A stretch of 64,000 bases of DNA from Conoideocrella luteorostrata (lineage: Eukaryota; Ascomycota; Sordariomycetes; Hypocreales; Clavicipitaceae), in assembly GCA_032433595.1 (NCBI GenBank), contig JASWJB010000230.1, positions 1 through 64,000 of the forward strand, written 5' to 3'. Positions 26,101 through 38,093 of the stretch are shown piece after piece. The notes under the pieces were generated by a model that saw only the letters and a program-made list of their open reading frames with translations, was not told the DNA's origin and did no database searches. Positions within the stretch are counted from its first letter, which is position 1; the number at the start of each line of letters is the position of its first letter. The translations under genes were made by a program, and so were the position numbers.

Positions 26101-26758
26101 ATGTCTTGTCCTGCCATGATCATCTTTCTGACGTCAATCTCGTTTGCCCCTCTTTGTGGACATTGAGGTCCTCCAATCCTCGACCCTCCTGACCAACAGC
26201 TAACCACTTCCGCCACACCAACCAACAACCTAACGAGTAGATCTGCTTAAGCCGCTTTGCCACCTCAAAGTCTCCTCGTCTCCCAAACCTGCTGAGCTTG
26301 CACTCTCTGTTAACATTAGCGGCCTCGCAAAATAAGAGGAGGAACCACAAAAAGCTACAGGGGCCAGCAAATTGACCAACCTGGGATTGGTATGCCATGG
26401 AATGGTAACTCGCATGTAGCGTCCAGTCCTTTGCCAGCCAAATCCTTCACCTCCGATTAGTGTACATACAATATTGTACTCCCGTACGGCGTACACTATT
26501 GTGCAATTGAAGCTCTCCCACCCGCGACCCCACCAGACTGCTCTGCCTTGCCTGCCACCCCCTGCCCCGCCTTTCCTCGCTTCGTTGCCGTCAACATCCT
26601 CAACAACCTTCACCTCTTCTTTCGAAATCTCTTTGATTTCATTTACCCTTTCTTCTCATAGAACCGTTACCAATACCTACGACTTGCTGCTATACTCTAT
26701 CTGATCAACGAAACGTCCGAGGGCCACTTACTACCCCACGTTACGAGACTTATACACA
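23145..26758. other. intergenic, 3.6 kb
   Basis: Divergent spacer between the DUF3605 gene (-) and the UGP gene (+), so it holds both promoters. The last roughly 250 bases before 26759 are pyrimidine-rich, as is common for leaders of highly expressed fungal genes. It carries five TACTCCGTA-type copies and the hairpin at 25127-25165. No gene is supported. Confidence 0.45.
25127..25165. repeat. perfect inverted repeat made of two TACGGAGTA-type elements
   Basis: A 14-bp perfect stem (25127-25140 against 25152-25165) surrounds an 11-base loop. Each arm contains one exact 9-mer, in opposite orientation, extended by the same flanking bases (TCCG and G). This could be two convergent insertions or a duplicated and inverted segment. 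A terminator or cruciform role is possible but nothing else in the sequence supports it. Confidence 0.8.
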
Positions 26759-29015
26759 ATGGCCGGCATAGTAAAGAGCGCTCTGCCCTCGCACCTCAAG
26801 CCTGCAGCGGCAAAAGAGGGTGAAGACAATGGCTTCGAGAGACGCCATCATGGCAAGACCCGTAGCCACATGGTGAGTGAGAGGCTCCTTCTTGCCCCTG
26901 CCCTGCTTCAATCAGCTTGACTTCGGCTTTCAATTCTCGTCACGCCCTACTTCTTCCACTTGGCATTCGCTCTGCAGCTGCCTTAGGGAATAGACAAGGT
27001 CACTCACCGCGCCCTTTCCGCAAGCGTTTTCTCCTGTACTTTTGCCCAGATGACGAAAGCCAGTGAATGGGCTCCGTGTTCCAATTCAAATCAAGCTGTT
27101 CCTGTGGGCTCGTTCTACAACAGGCTCTTTGTGCCACATGGAACCACGCCTCTGAATCACTGCCTTTGCTTTGGACAAGTACCGCCATAATACCTGTTGT
27201 CGTCATGTCAGCCGACTTTTGAGTCACCAACAGTACATCCATACTTTTAGTCATGGCGCTTCGTTTGCTTCGTTTTAGCTATATATGCACTGACAATCGG
27301 TCGTTTCCATTCTACTATCCTTTTGGTTTCCAACATGCTACCTCACTTCCATCGCAACCATGATTTCAAGGGCCAAAATTGGCAGATGCAAACTAACCGT
27401 ACCAACTCAGGCTTTCGAGAACACTTCTACAAATGTTGCCGCTGCTCAGATGCGCAATTCTCTGACCAACCTCGCCGAGACTGTCGAGGACCCCAATGAC
27501 AAGAAGGTATTCATCATCAGTTCTTGAAGACGCAATCCATTGCACTGGCCCAGTACTTCTGAAACTGACTTTTGCCGCTTTACAGCTCTTTGAGACCGAG
27601 ATGGACAACTTCTTTGCCCTATTCCGTCGTTATTTGAACGACAAGGCTAAGGGCAATGCTGTGTATGTTGACGGGAAAGGGTGAAAACGCAAAACGAGAC
27701 TAGACTGACCGACGAATGATGTAGTGATTGGGATCGCATCGCCCCTCCCGCCCAGGGCCAGGTTGTGGACTATGAGGACCTCGCCAACTCGGAATCTGTC
27801 AACTTCCTGAACAAACTTGCCGTCTTGAAGCTCAACGGTGGTCTTGGTACCTCCATGGGCTGCGTCGGCCCCAAGTCTGTCATTGAAGTTCGTGACGGCA
27901 TGTCCTTCCTCGACCTTTCCGTGCGCCAAATCGAGTTCCTGAACCGAACCTACGACGTTAACGTCCCGTTCCTTCTTATGAACTCCTTTAACACCAACGA
28001 CGACACTGCCGCGATCATCAAGAAGTACGAGGGCCATAATGTCGACATTCTCACCTTCAACCAGTCTCGCTACCCTCGAATTTACAAGGACTCACTGCTG
28101 CCAGTTCCCAAGGACTTCAAGTCTCCCATCTCTGAATGGTACCCGCCTGGCCACGGTGACGTTTTTGAGTCCTTGTACAACTCTGGCATTCTTGATAAGC
28201 TGTTGGAACGCGGCATCGAAATCATCTTCTTGTCCAACGTGGACAACTTGGGTGCCGTTGTTGACCTGCGTATCCTGCAGCACATGGTTGAAACCAAGGC
28301 CGAGTACATTATGGAGTTGACCAACAAGACCAAGGCCGATGTCAAAGGTGGTACAATTATTGACTACGACGGCTCCGTTCGTCTGCTCGAAATTGCCCAG
28401 GTGCCCAAGGAGCACGTCAATGAGTTCAAGTCCATCAAGAAGTTCAAGTATTTTAATACCAACAACATCTGGCTCAACCTCAAAGCCATCAAGCGTGTTG
28501 TCGAGAACGACGAGCTAGAAATGGAGATTATTCCCAATGGCAAGACCATTCCCGGTGACAAGAAGGGAGAGTCTGACATCTCCATTCTGCAGCTCGAGAC
28601 AGCCGTCGGCGCCGCCATCCGCCACTTCAACAACGCCCACGGTGTTAATGTTCCCCGCCGACGGTTTTTGCCAGTCAAGACCTGCTCCGACCTTATGTTG
28701 GTCAAGTCAGATCTGTACACGCTCAAGCACGGCCAACTGCAAATGAGTGCTGCCCGCTTTGGTGACGCCCCGCTCATAAAACTCGGCAGTGACTTTAAGA
28801 AGGTATCAGACTTCCAGAAACACATTCCATCTATTCCCAAGGTTCTTGAGCTTGACCATCTTACTATTACGGGCGCTGTCAACCTCGGCCGTGGAGTGAC
28901 CCTCAAGGGCACTGTTATTATCGTGGCTACCGAGGGCAGCACCATTGATATCCCCCCTGGTTCCATCCTCGAGAACGTTGTCGTTCAGGGCAGCTTGCGC
29001 ATGTTGGAGCATTAA
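26759..29015 (+). CDS. UGP1: UTP-glucose-1-phosphate uridylyltransferase
   Basis: Four exons: 26759-26872, 27411-27506, 27586-27662 and 27725-29015; 525 residues. Donors are GTGAGT, GTATTC and GTATGT; acceptors are CTCAG, TACAG and TGTAG. The enzyme makes UDP-glucose from UTP and glucose-1-phosphate in the cytosol, feeding glycogen, trehalose and beta-glucan wall synthesis. The uridylyltransferase signature [18 protein letters not shown] lies at about residues 130-147. Further conserved parts are [42 protein letters not shown] text ([15 protein letters not shown]), and the C-terminal beta-helix region ([19 protein letters not shown]). The length is close to yeast and other fungal UGPs. The first intron is unusually long (538 bp), placed after 38 codons; it may carry regulatory sites. 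Confidence is high. Confidence 0.97.
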
Positions 29016-31867
29016 AATATCCCTGGGCAATTCGATACTCAACAGCCAAGATGCAGCCGCGTAGTATTCAACCGGCGATGCTGATGATATGGATATTCGA
29101 AGGGAAATGATTTCAATGTAGTTTCCTATCGTTGGGGTACTGGCCAGCAGCAGGATGGGGACTAGCAGACCACGACACATTTTACTTCTTAATTTTTTAT
29201 TTTTACATAGAGGAGGGTCCTGGTCCGCACTACAGAATTGCAGGATGCGGAAGCTAGTTCTTTGGATCGTAGGCGGAGGGGAACAAAGCATTTTCAGTCC
29301 TAACACGCGCGTTCACTAAGGTTAGCAATGTAATTCAAAATAGTTATAATGATGATTTGACATTTTTTCGCTGTTCAGCGTGTCCCCGTCTAGTGAGCTG
29401 GTGAAGTTGATCACGTTTCGGGTTGTGAATACAATGACGCTATTGTGTTTGACTTTTGGGGGGGGGGAAATGCATCAGAGGAATGCATGTCCATTGCTCC
29501 CCCAATTGCGAATGCGCAGATACCACGCTAGACATTGCAGTCCGACGCGAAAATGCCACTATGTATATAAGTTACGTGCCATGATAGTACATGACTTTAC
29601 ACCACAGGTGTTGGCAGCAATGGCAGTCGGCGGCACGTGGGGTTGCGAAAGTCGGACCGAGAGTCAAGAGGTTTCTTTGGCATGGGGCTTCTTGTTTTTT
29701 TCGCGTCGCAAATCTGAAAAAAAAAGTCTAATACGCTGCTACGGCACCTTATTGTGCCGGCATGAACAAAGAACCTTGACGAATATTGTCAAATTGTTTT
29801 GTCTGACCCAATGCAACTTGGTTGACTAGAGCAAACGAGTGCGAGGAAAGCGCGACGGTGTCTTCGGGGGGGTGGGTAACGATGAACACTAACCAGCCAG
29901 CGCAGCACGGCAGAGCCGCATCTCGGTCTGGGCATTCGGTGATGAACGCTGCTGGGGACGGACTATCCCTACTTGTGCTCCCCACCCAAAGGTGTATGGC
30001 TTGATGCCCGGGGCGCAGCCGATGCGACACGCAACACGACCATCTGTTAAGTTGTGTTTCTTTACGTAAGTTACGGAGTAGATTCTTCTGGATGCAAGTC
30101 TGCAGCAGTGCGACAAAGCATTGAACAAGGCGAGACCACTTGTCAGTTTGTCTATTCCGTACATCGGATACCAACTTTGGCCCAAGCAAACTTGGGGTTT
30201 TCCTAGTCGTCAGGGGCAGCAGCCGGCTGCCAAGGCTATTCCTGTGCTTGTGCGGAGTGCAGGCTTTTAGGTCGACTGCGGGTGGGACTGAACTCGTGAC
30301 AATGTTTCGTGGTTTTTACAAGTACATAGATATGTTCTCTTATGACCTCCGCTGGGCTGTTTGCTGTTTGCTTTATCATTACAACCTGTTAGAGCCAAGA
30401 CGGTCTTGCCATAGTACTCCGTCAGCAGCAAGCAAATCATGCGCAACCTGCGCCACGTATTGAACCTTGTGCAATATACGTCAGTAAAGGTTGCTACAGG
30501 ATCAGGGCCTGCAGAGTGAAATTGGCCTCCCCAGTTATTACCACATCAATATTGGAGAGTGGTGCGGTGCGAGTCGCAAAGTTTGTGGCATTGCGGCAGT
30601 TCAGATCCACTTACGCAATCAGGAAATTGCCGACCAGGAACAGTCGTGCGACTGCTTTGTGGGTAACTATCGATGTCTTAACATACTGCGGAGTAGAGAG
30701 TCAAGTGTGTACTCCGTAGTTACTCCGCGTATTGCATGACATTAATGCAAATGTATACTTTGATTGCCATGACTGTCATGGAGCGGCCACTGGATGAGTC
30801 AAGTGCAGTTGGTTCTGGTCATCTTGAATCAAGCCATGGAAAATCGCGTCTTGTTCTGTAGCTTCGGACGAGCTTCGCACTAGTGCTCATTAGACAATGA
30901 TTAAAGAACTGTCAACTCCGACTCTTGGCTCAGGCAAGGTTGGCTTGTTGGTTGGTCGGCTGCACGCGCCGGCCTGGGGGAGACTGAGCTGTCAACATGT
31001 CGATATCGGCATGTGCTGGGCATTGCCCCTTTGCTATCCCGTGCAAGCTCTATCACGGATCGGATAGAGAATTCGCTTCCTACCTGAGGCCATGAATCTG
31101 GCCATAACTTCTTGGTCCCGCGCCGTGACCGCATTAGAAGACGAGAGATTTGAAACCACGGCCCTCGTCCGCCGCCTTGTATCCTAGGCGCCAAGTCCCA
31201 AGTCCACAGCTTCTAGGCACGAGAGTGGGACACCAAAAAACCTGGACTTCGAAGCAAAAAGGGGTAGCCTCATCTCAGCTCCGTTGGTGCAAAGAACCAA
31301 ATAGCCTCTTGGAGCACGTTACTCCGTAGTACTAGTACTGGTGGCGACATGGGGAAAGCTAGCCGTGCCTGCACTAACTATTAGTAGCGCAGGAATGTGA
31401 TGGATGGATGCGCCTCGGCCGTGACGTGAGCGAGCTGCCTCTTGCTGTGGATAATTTGCCGCCTCATCCACAATCCAGGCCTACGCCTGGTCGAGCGCGT
31501 GAAATCTATTTGAATCCGGGGTGTGCCTCGTTTCCTCCGACTGGATTCTTATCCCTCCTTCGCTTTGTCTTTCTCTCGAACTGATCATCGTTCCGTTGCA
31601 GCTTTTACCATCGTTTGGCCTTGTCCACACTGAGCATTCACCTGCCAGATCATGTAAGTGAACTACTTGAAACATGGCGCGTTCCCGTCCTCATCCGTCC
31701 CCCATCCTCTCTCTACCACGCGTGTACCGTATCTTTTCCTGTTTGCGTTCTTTGAGTCGAGCGGAAGGAATTTCAGCACACCAGCATCGCCATCTCTTGA
31801 TGTCGTGGAATGCAGCCTACAAGAACTGATGGCCGGGGTGAGGCAATGCATTGTCTGCGTGGTTGGC
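29016..31867. other. intergenic, no supported gene
   Basis: Begins with the UGP 3' untranslated region. Small frames near 29380-29829 and 30140-30463 have no family resemblance. Three TACTCCGTA-type copies occur at 30072, 30710 and 31320. Confidence 0.4.
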
Positions 31868-31942
31868 CCTGGAGATGCAATGCCTGGAGATGCAATGCCT
31901 GGAGATGCAATGCCTGGAGATGCAATGCCTGGAGATGCAATG
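31868..31942. repeat. 15-bp minisatellite, five copies
   Basis: Five tandem copies of CCTGGAGATGCAATG, followed by one decayed copy. Because 15 is a multiple of 3 the array stays open in several frames. In one plus frame it reads Gly-Asp-Ala-Met-Pro repeats within a 138-codon frame at 31658-32074. The flanks of that frame do not look like protein, so I treat this as non-coding. Confidence 0.9.
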
Positions 31943-32394
31943 CCAGGAGTGCGGTGCCTGGGCCCGTTTTCTTCAGCAGCGGCAGTAGCAGCTGGTGGCC
32001 TCAGCCTTAGCGCACAGACCCCCTGGCTCAGGTTCGGAAGGATACAACCACAGCTACGACTCGAAGTGAAATGAAATGACATGACGGCCTAGGTTCATTT
32101 CGTTTGTCGGCCTGGTTGCACTCGAGTCGCAGCTACTTGCTGTACCTTCCGTATTTATACGGAGTACTCGGCTGCTCATTCGATTTGTCCCACTCGTGCA
32201 TCACGCAAACGGCCCAGCGGCGTGCAAGGGGCACACATTCACACATTCACGCATAGATAGCACCGGCCAAAACCGAACGAGTCACAACGAAACACAAAAC
32301 TAAAACCTGACGTTACTGACCCAAAGCTCTGTCTTGCAGTTTGCGCTCCTCTCTCATACTCGTTTCCCAGAACCATTCTTCGATCCATTCAAAG

Positions 32395-33246
32395 ATGAAG
32401 TACGCCGTCGTCTTCTCTACCCTGGCTGCCGTCGCCTTTGCCGCCAAGCCCAGTTTCCTGAACAATGACTTCAACGTCAAGGAGGGTGAGAGCTTTACCC
32501 TCAAGTTCGACCAGTGCCAGGGTGGCTGCACCATTGTTATCCAGAATGGCCCTTCGACCAACACCAAGACCGTCGAAACTTTGACCTGTAAGCACAATTT
32601 CCCTTTCTTGATCCTGCTGGTAGATGTAGTCTATTCGGTAAACGCAATAGGCTCGCTCGACTCGCTGTATCTTGAAAGGCACACGCAAACTAACGCTCAA
32701 ATCTGCACAGCCTCTGCCACCGGCGGATCCTTCACTTTCACTCCCAAGGGCCTTGGATCTGGCACCTACAACTTCAAAATCACTGACAACTCCAACCCCT
32801 CCGACACCAACTTCAGTCGGCAGTTCACCTACGTCGGTACCGGTACCACGTCCGGCACCACGTCCGCTGCTAGCAGCACTGATTCTTCCTCCACCGAGGC
32901 CTCTACTGCTTCTTCCACTGCTTCTTCCACCGCCAGCACCTCTAGCGCCGCATCTACCTCGTCTGGATCTACCACCATGTCTTCCGTGACCAGCTCGGCT
33001 ACCGATTCTACCACCACGTCCGCCCCAACCACCACCACTTGTAAGTAACACTCTCCTGGACTGTTGAGCCAATATAAATCCCATTCATAGCGACTAATAA
33101 TGACTTTCTACGCACGATTAGCCCAGAAGTCTACCTCCTCCAAAGCCTCCGCCACCGCCAGTACCACCATCCCCAACGCTGGTGCCCGTGCTTCGCCTTT
33201 CGCCCTCGTTGCCGGTGCCGTCGCAGCCATTGCCTACCTCGGATAG
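32395..33246 (+). CDS. GPI-anchored Ser/Thr-rich wall protein with Kre9/KNH-like domain
   Basis: Three exons: 32395-32587, 32711-33040 and 33122-33246, 215 residues, donors GTAAGC and GTAAGT, acceptors GCACAG and GATTAG. Residues 1-17 (MKYAVVFSTLAAVAFAA) are a signal peptide. Residues of about 20-110 (FNVKEGESFTLKFDQCQGGCTIVIQNG... GGSFTFTPKGLGSGTYNFKITDN) resemble the Kre9/KNH-like N-terminal domain of fungal surface proteins. A Ser/Thr-rich linker follows at about 115-185, likely heavily O-glycosylated. The C-terminus has a candidate GPI site near Asn193-Gly195 and a hydrophobic tail (ALVAGAVAAIAYLG). It is expected on the plasma membrane or in the cell wall. Kre9 acts in beta-1,6-glucan synthesis, but most proteins with this domain have no defined role. 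An alternative acceptor at 33090 (CATAG) exists; the later one keeps the tail. Confidence 0.85.
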
Positions 33247-34645
33247 ATTCGAGCGTGTAGCCGGGATCGGCTGTTCGGCTGTTCGGCTGTGAAGGGATGT
33301 ATTATATGATTCGACGCGGCGGAATTTCTGATGTTTAATAATTCTCCAAATGGCGTACTCGCGCTGCCCTACTCGTTTGCGAGCTATGGGAGAGTGGTTG
33401 AGCCTGCGACATTTTGCTCTGTAACGCTTGCTTTGGCGGTCAAATTAGTCTCTTGTTTTTTTCTTATGCGCCTCCACGGAGATTTATTACATGCATGTGT
33501 TCGAGGCCTATCACTGATAGTGAATAATACAAGTTCTTTAAGATGTGGAAGCCCCTGCAAGCCCTCCAATATCTTGCCTCCTTCATCCGTCTGTGCGTGA
33601 CCCAAGCGTGTAACACTATCAAACAATTTCCGGATGACGGTTCTGCGCACTGGACACCTTGAGCATAGCAGCTACACATTGTATTGTAGCGCAATCCGGG
33701 GAAGTAATTAATTCTGGACCCTGGACCCTATCGGAGATTTAGTTGTGTTCTTTGCAGATCGATCTGCATCCTCAACACTCAATGTGTGTGGAGTCTGATC
33801 GACAGGAAAGGGATGAAAAGAACAAGAAAAAAAAGAAAAAAAGAAAAAAGAAAACAATAACGAACCGTACGATCGGTGCTCTGTACAATACGCTTTTTTG
33901 TTGGCGTTGTCTACTCTGTCCACCCCCCCAACACTATCACGTCTGCGGTGTGTCACACCTGGCTGTCGCCAAGTTACCTCGCTTGTGGTGGCTGCCAGAA
34001 GGGGTAGCACGACGCAGAGGGTTAATGTATTTGGTGCTACCTCCTGACATGTCAGGCAATGAGCACCAAAGTATCATTCACTCGGGCTGATGCAGTCGCA
34101 GCAAATGTCGACATTTTCTATCCAATTTATTTACAAAATAAGAAAGAATAAAGAAAAAAAAACTATGAATATTTCTGTGTGACAAGAACGTTGCCTATGT
34201 CGAATTCTCTATTTTAGTGCATCACAGCACATTGTTATTATAAAAACACCTACCAAACCATTGTTCCATTCTATCCGCTTCCCAGTCTAAGAACTTGTTT
34301 GTCACCATTTGATTTTTTTTTTTTTGTCCAACCCGGATTTTGTATAAGGGGATTAGATTCGTCAAGTGTATACCGTGGTGTCTAAGCAACAAAGGAAAAA
34401 GGTGACGAAGCAAGAGAGAAGGCTGAGAAACATTGAGGATATTAAGGGACACTGCCACGAACGACTTGCAAAGAGCAACAGCATAAATAAGACAGACGTG
34501 AGGAAATTGAGTAAGCATGACTGAATCAGCAACACGAAATGAAGAAAACATAACATCACCATCCATGAACTAAATAGATCCCGTCAAACAGACAAACGGT
34601 GTCTCGAGTCGTCAGAACGTTATGTCATTGCAATTCGTTAAAACT
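33247..34645. other. intergenic, 1.4 kb
   Basis: Convergent spacer between the Kre9-like gene and the 34646-35233 ORF. AT-rich with an A-rich run near 33822-33860 and a T run near 34311-34324. No gene is supported. Confidence 0.4.
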
Positions 34646-35233
34646 TCAAACTGTTGCTGGGTAATTGTAACTCGTTGTACGTTCTTGGTCCCATGCACCG
34701 ACGGCAAGGAAGTCCGTCTCGTACGAGCCAAGGTTGATGGGAGCCCACGGGTCGAGGCGACCTGCATTCTCAACGCATGAGTTACGAGTAGCACTCGACG
34801 CATGAGTCTTGACACTGCCCCGACGACATTTGGGGCAGCGGCGATGGCAGAGACGACCATGGGCATTTTCATCAGTCATGCATAGACTGGGGGGGCTATT
34901 GTTCAGCGTATCGAGCAGCTGGACATTGGTTGCGCTCAACCTTTGCCCGACACCATAGCCAAGGGATTCCTGGCTGTGGCTAGATGAAGGAGCACTGCCA
35001 GTCTGTTGAACGACAACCCATCCGGCATGGTCGTCACGATGGGACGATTCTTGGAAAGGATGTACTATATCGAGATATGTGACAGAGGTTGTATTTGGTA
35101 GGGTCTGTTCTTGAAGCTCCTTGTATGCAGCACGCCTGTCCTTGCTGTCTTTGCAGTCCTTGAGGCTATGCTTCGCCGACTTCGACCTCGGTCGAAGAGG
35201 AAGTTCGGTTCGACGGCTATGTTCGATGGACAT
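34646..35233 (-). CDS. hypothetical protein, unrecognised
   Basis: Uninterrupted frame of 195 residues from an ATG in good fungal context (CAACATGTCC). I recognise no family. The N-terminal 45 residues are basic and polar (RRTELPLRPRSK, KDCKDSKDRR). The middle part is mixed (SVTYLDIVHPF, AGWVVVQQTG). A Cys/His cluster lies at about residues 129-143 (LCHRRCPKCRRG), which could bind a metal but has too few ligands to name a finger. There is no signal peptide or membrane helix. The neighbours give no functional hint. It may be a real lineage-specific gene or a chance frame; the composition, evenly protein-like along its length, makes me lean towards real. Confidence 0.45.
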   Translation of the reverse strand: MSIEHSRRTELPLRPRSKSAKHSLKDCKDSKDRRAAYKELQEQTLPNTTSVTYLDIVHPFQESSHRDDHAGWVVVQQTGSAPSSSHSQESLGYGVGQRLSATNVQLLDTLNNSPPSLCMTDENAHGRLCHRRCPKCRRGSVKTHASSATRNSCVENAGRLDPWAPINLGSYETDFLAVGAWDQERTTSYNYPATV

Positions 35234-36011
35234 GTTGGTAGCAGTATTGTGCTGAGAGAATAGGGTAATAGTTGATGAACACGGACTCGTATCAAAGAAA
35301 GATGTGAATAGTTGGCCGACTCTCTAATGGAATAACGAGGTAGCCAGGTCCCGCCAAGAGAAGATGTATTGGGGCAAAGTGCTTCGTTGGGTATATAGTT
35401 GTGCCTCAAATACTGTGGTAGATGAGTACGAGGAGGAAGTAGACAAGCCAAAAGCGCAGTACTCGTTCGCTTGTCCGCGGGCAAATGCGATTACGAGGTA
35501 ACTACCCAAGCCTTGACGCCTCGAGGTGCAGTAAGAGTAACAAAGTAAAGAGCAGAGAGTAGGGAATAGGGAGCAGGGAGCAGAATACAAAGGGGACTAA
35601 TATCACAGCGAGAAAGGGGAGTGGGCTTGATTTATACCTACGTAGATGTTGAAGGAGAGGAGGGTCTGGCCGGGCTATGTGTGGCTGCATACTGTAGACT
35701 GCATACTGTAGCTGCTGCTATGCTCTGAGATGCACTGAGACTGCGACTTGGACACCGGTCGCCTCTCCTGCGTCTTTGCTCTCTGCCACCTCGTGCTCTG
35801 TGGCACTGTCTAGCGTCCCTGGCCATGCAGGACCTCGGGATGCAGGACCTGCAGGAGGGCGGCGCAGGACAACGACGGTGGAGGACGGAGGTTGAGGCGG
35901 ACGCGCAGCACGGACGACACCAAGGACTACTACGTACGATGCCGGCCGGACCACACGAACGTCGTCGTTTCGCACACGCGAGCACTCCAACGGCGAGAAT
36001 GAGACAGGCTG

Positions 36012-36030
36012 TTTTTTTTTTTTTTTTTTT
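36012..36030. repeat. run of 19 T
   Basis: Homopolymer of 19 T in a non-coding stretch. Its length is likely to vary, or to be misread in sequencing. Confidence 0.9.
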
Positions 36031-37474
36031 GTGCAAAGCACATGGAACATCTGCACCAAGTCGTCATTGAGAGAGGCAACCTGCACGACAACCACACGGG
36101 CCCCCGGGACCCTCGCAGCCCCAAATATCTGGGCCGGAGCTTGCATGGGCTGTTAGCCCTGGCCAACGTCGGTCCTAGATGAAGCCAAATCCATCTCTAT
36201 CACATACATACCCATCACCCATCAGTCAGCAAAGCAACACCGGCAAGCAACAGCCAGGCAGCTTGTGTCACGGGGGAAATCCAGCGCTAGCCACGCCTCC
36301 TCCACCAACCAGGAGCTCCAATCGATTACCGACGACTTGTGCAGAGGGTGGTGGGCGACGGGCAACTGTTCCGCCATCCCAACGTGGGCATGCATATGTA
36401 CTACGTACGATTCTGCGTAGTTCGTGCTCGTACTCCATACAATGGGTTGTACCCCACGCCAATCACTCAGTGTGTCTCACAGTATTCCGTACCGCTCTGG
36501 GGCGGCGGGCAAGGTGCGAGACGTCCAGGGCAGGGGCAGAGTGCGTTGGCAGCCCCCCATGTCTCGATTGATCTGTCAGGCGCGTGACGGGCTACTCGGC
36601 AGACTATATTGTCTAGTACTCGGTACTACCAATGGCCAGGAGACAAAGAAGAGACCTCCAGGGTCGTTTCTCTTTCTTGTCTCCGCTATGTAGCAAGCTA
36701 AACCGCCTCACTCTGCTTCCCTGTCTCCTGTGTAGTCTGCAAGCTAACGGCAGAGTACGACTTGCTCCAAGCATGATGACGCCGGCAAGAAGGATCGTCT
36801 TGGCACCGCGCAGCTGCTCTATACCCGAACAGTCTAATGCTTGGTTACACTATCCATCACACTATCCATGCAGTGTGGTGCTGGTGCAAGTCGGTCATTG
36901 CATTGTCTGAACGGCCAACGCGAGAAGGGTCCGGGGCTCCTAGGGACTGTTTTCTCTGTAAGGAGAAGGAGTACTACGTGCTCTGCGCTGGACATGTGGA
37001 TTTCGCTGCAGGTGCGCTCTCTAGAATACCGTGGTACCGGTCACTGAAGACGCAGCGAGGAATTCTGGATGCGAGCTGCGAGCTGCAAGTAGCTGCTGCG
37101 GGTGCATCAAGGTCACTCACTATATGAGCAACGCGATAAGAAATCCCCGAGGATTGCCGTCAGGTTGTCAGGGGTCAGGTAAGGCAGACACTGACTGTGA
37201 ACCACATGCATGTCGTACAGTATTATATTGCGTTCCCCATGGATGATGCGACCCCTCCACAACATCACTTCCAATCACACACGCAGCCCAAGTTTGTTCT
37301 GGAAGATGGAGCAGCTTCCACAGCTTGACGGTCGTGACGTAGCGGATGGACTAGACAAGTCTCCAGGTCCCGCTGTTCGTGCCAACACTGTTTTGGCTTG
37401 GTGACACTAACAGCCTGGTTATAGGTTTAGCATCAGGGGGAGAAAGCGTGAATGCACGCAGATTCCGCACTCCA

Positions 37475-37514
37475 AGCTCCGTACAGCTCCGTACAGCTCC
37501 GTACAGCTCCGTAC
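37475..37514. repeat. 10-bp tandem repeat related to the dispersed motif
   Basis: Four perfect copies of AGCTCCGTAC. The unit contains CTCCGTA, the core of the dispersed 9-mer, preceded by AG in place of TA. It may be a local expansion of a mutated copy. Confidence 0.85.
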
Positions 37515-38093
37515 AACTCTGTTCAACACCGACCGATGCGAATCCACTTGCTTCGTTTGGCTTAGGCTTTGCTCACCGAACCGCCAGAGTTCCCATTTGG
37601 CGATACAGTAACTAACTACGAAGCACACAGTTATGATACCTCGCGGAGGCAAGCCCCCGGACAGTCTCGTCTAGCAGTGGCAACGGGTCGAGGTGCCCAG
37701 AATGCCCCCTCGCGGCTAGTGTTGCGGCCGTATTGTGCCTGCCTCTCGAAATCATTGGACAATCGAAATAATACTGCGCAAGTGAGCATGAGGAGCACGG
37801 CACATGCGCACCGGTCCAATGGCAAACCACGAATGCTGGTGTCTAATTTTACACATTGTACTCCGTACCTCGCACATAAACGCTTCTTACGGCAGCTGGA
37901 TCGGCGTCGAAGCAGCAGCGACCGCTCAAGAGGGGTGCCGGCGTAGTTAGTTATGTGGCTGTCATTCCCACAGCAAGTACTCCGTACTCCGTACAGAGAT
38001 GAAGGGCCGCGAGTTTGACGGGCTTCCGGACGAGAAGTGAGTGGCGGCGATAAGAATAGCTCACTGCTCGGTTGGACACCTTTGTGTTGATGA

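Larger units (their letters stand above)
35234..38093. other. intergenic, no supported gene
   Basis: Holds the upstream region of the 34646-35233 ORF, a run of 19 T at 36012-36030, a 10-bp tandem repeat at 37475-37514 and three TACTCCGTA-type copies. Overlapping frames on the minus strand at 35638-36166 read through the T run as poly-Lys in different frames, which argues against coding. Confidence 0.4.

Noticed and set aside
31658..32082. Gly-Asp-Ala-Met-Pro repeat protein
   Set aside because: Both strands are open through the 15-bp array; flanks do not look like protein, so the minisatellite explains the frames.
35638..36166. Overlapping minus-strand frames with poly-Lys
   Set aside because: Different frames all read the T19 run as Lys; no consistent coding signal outside it.
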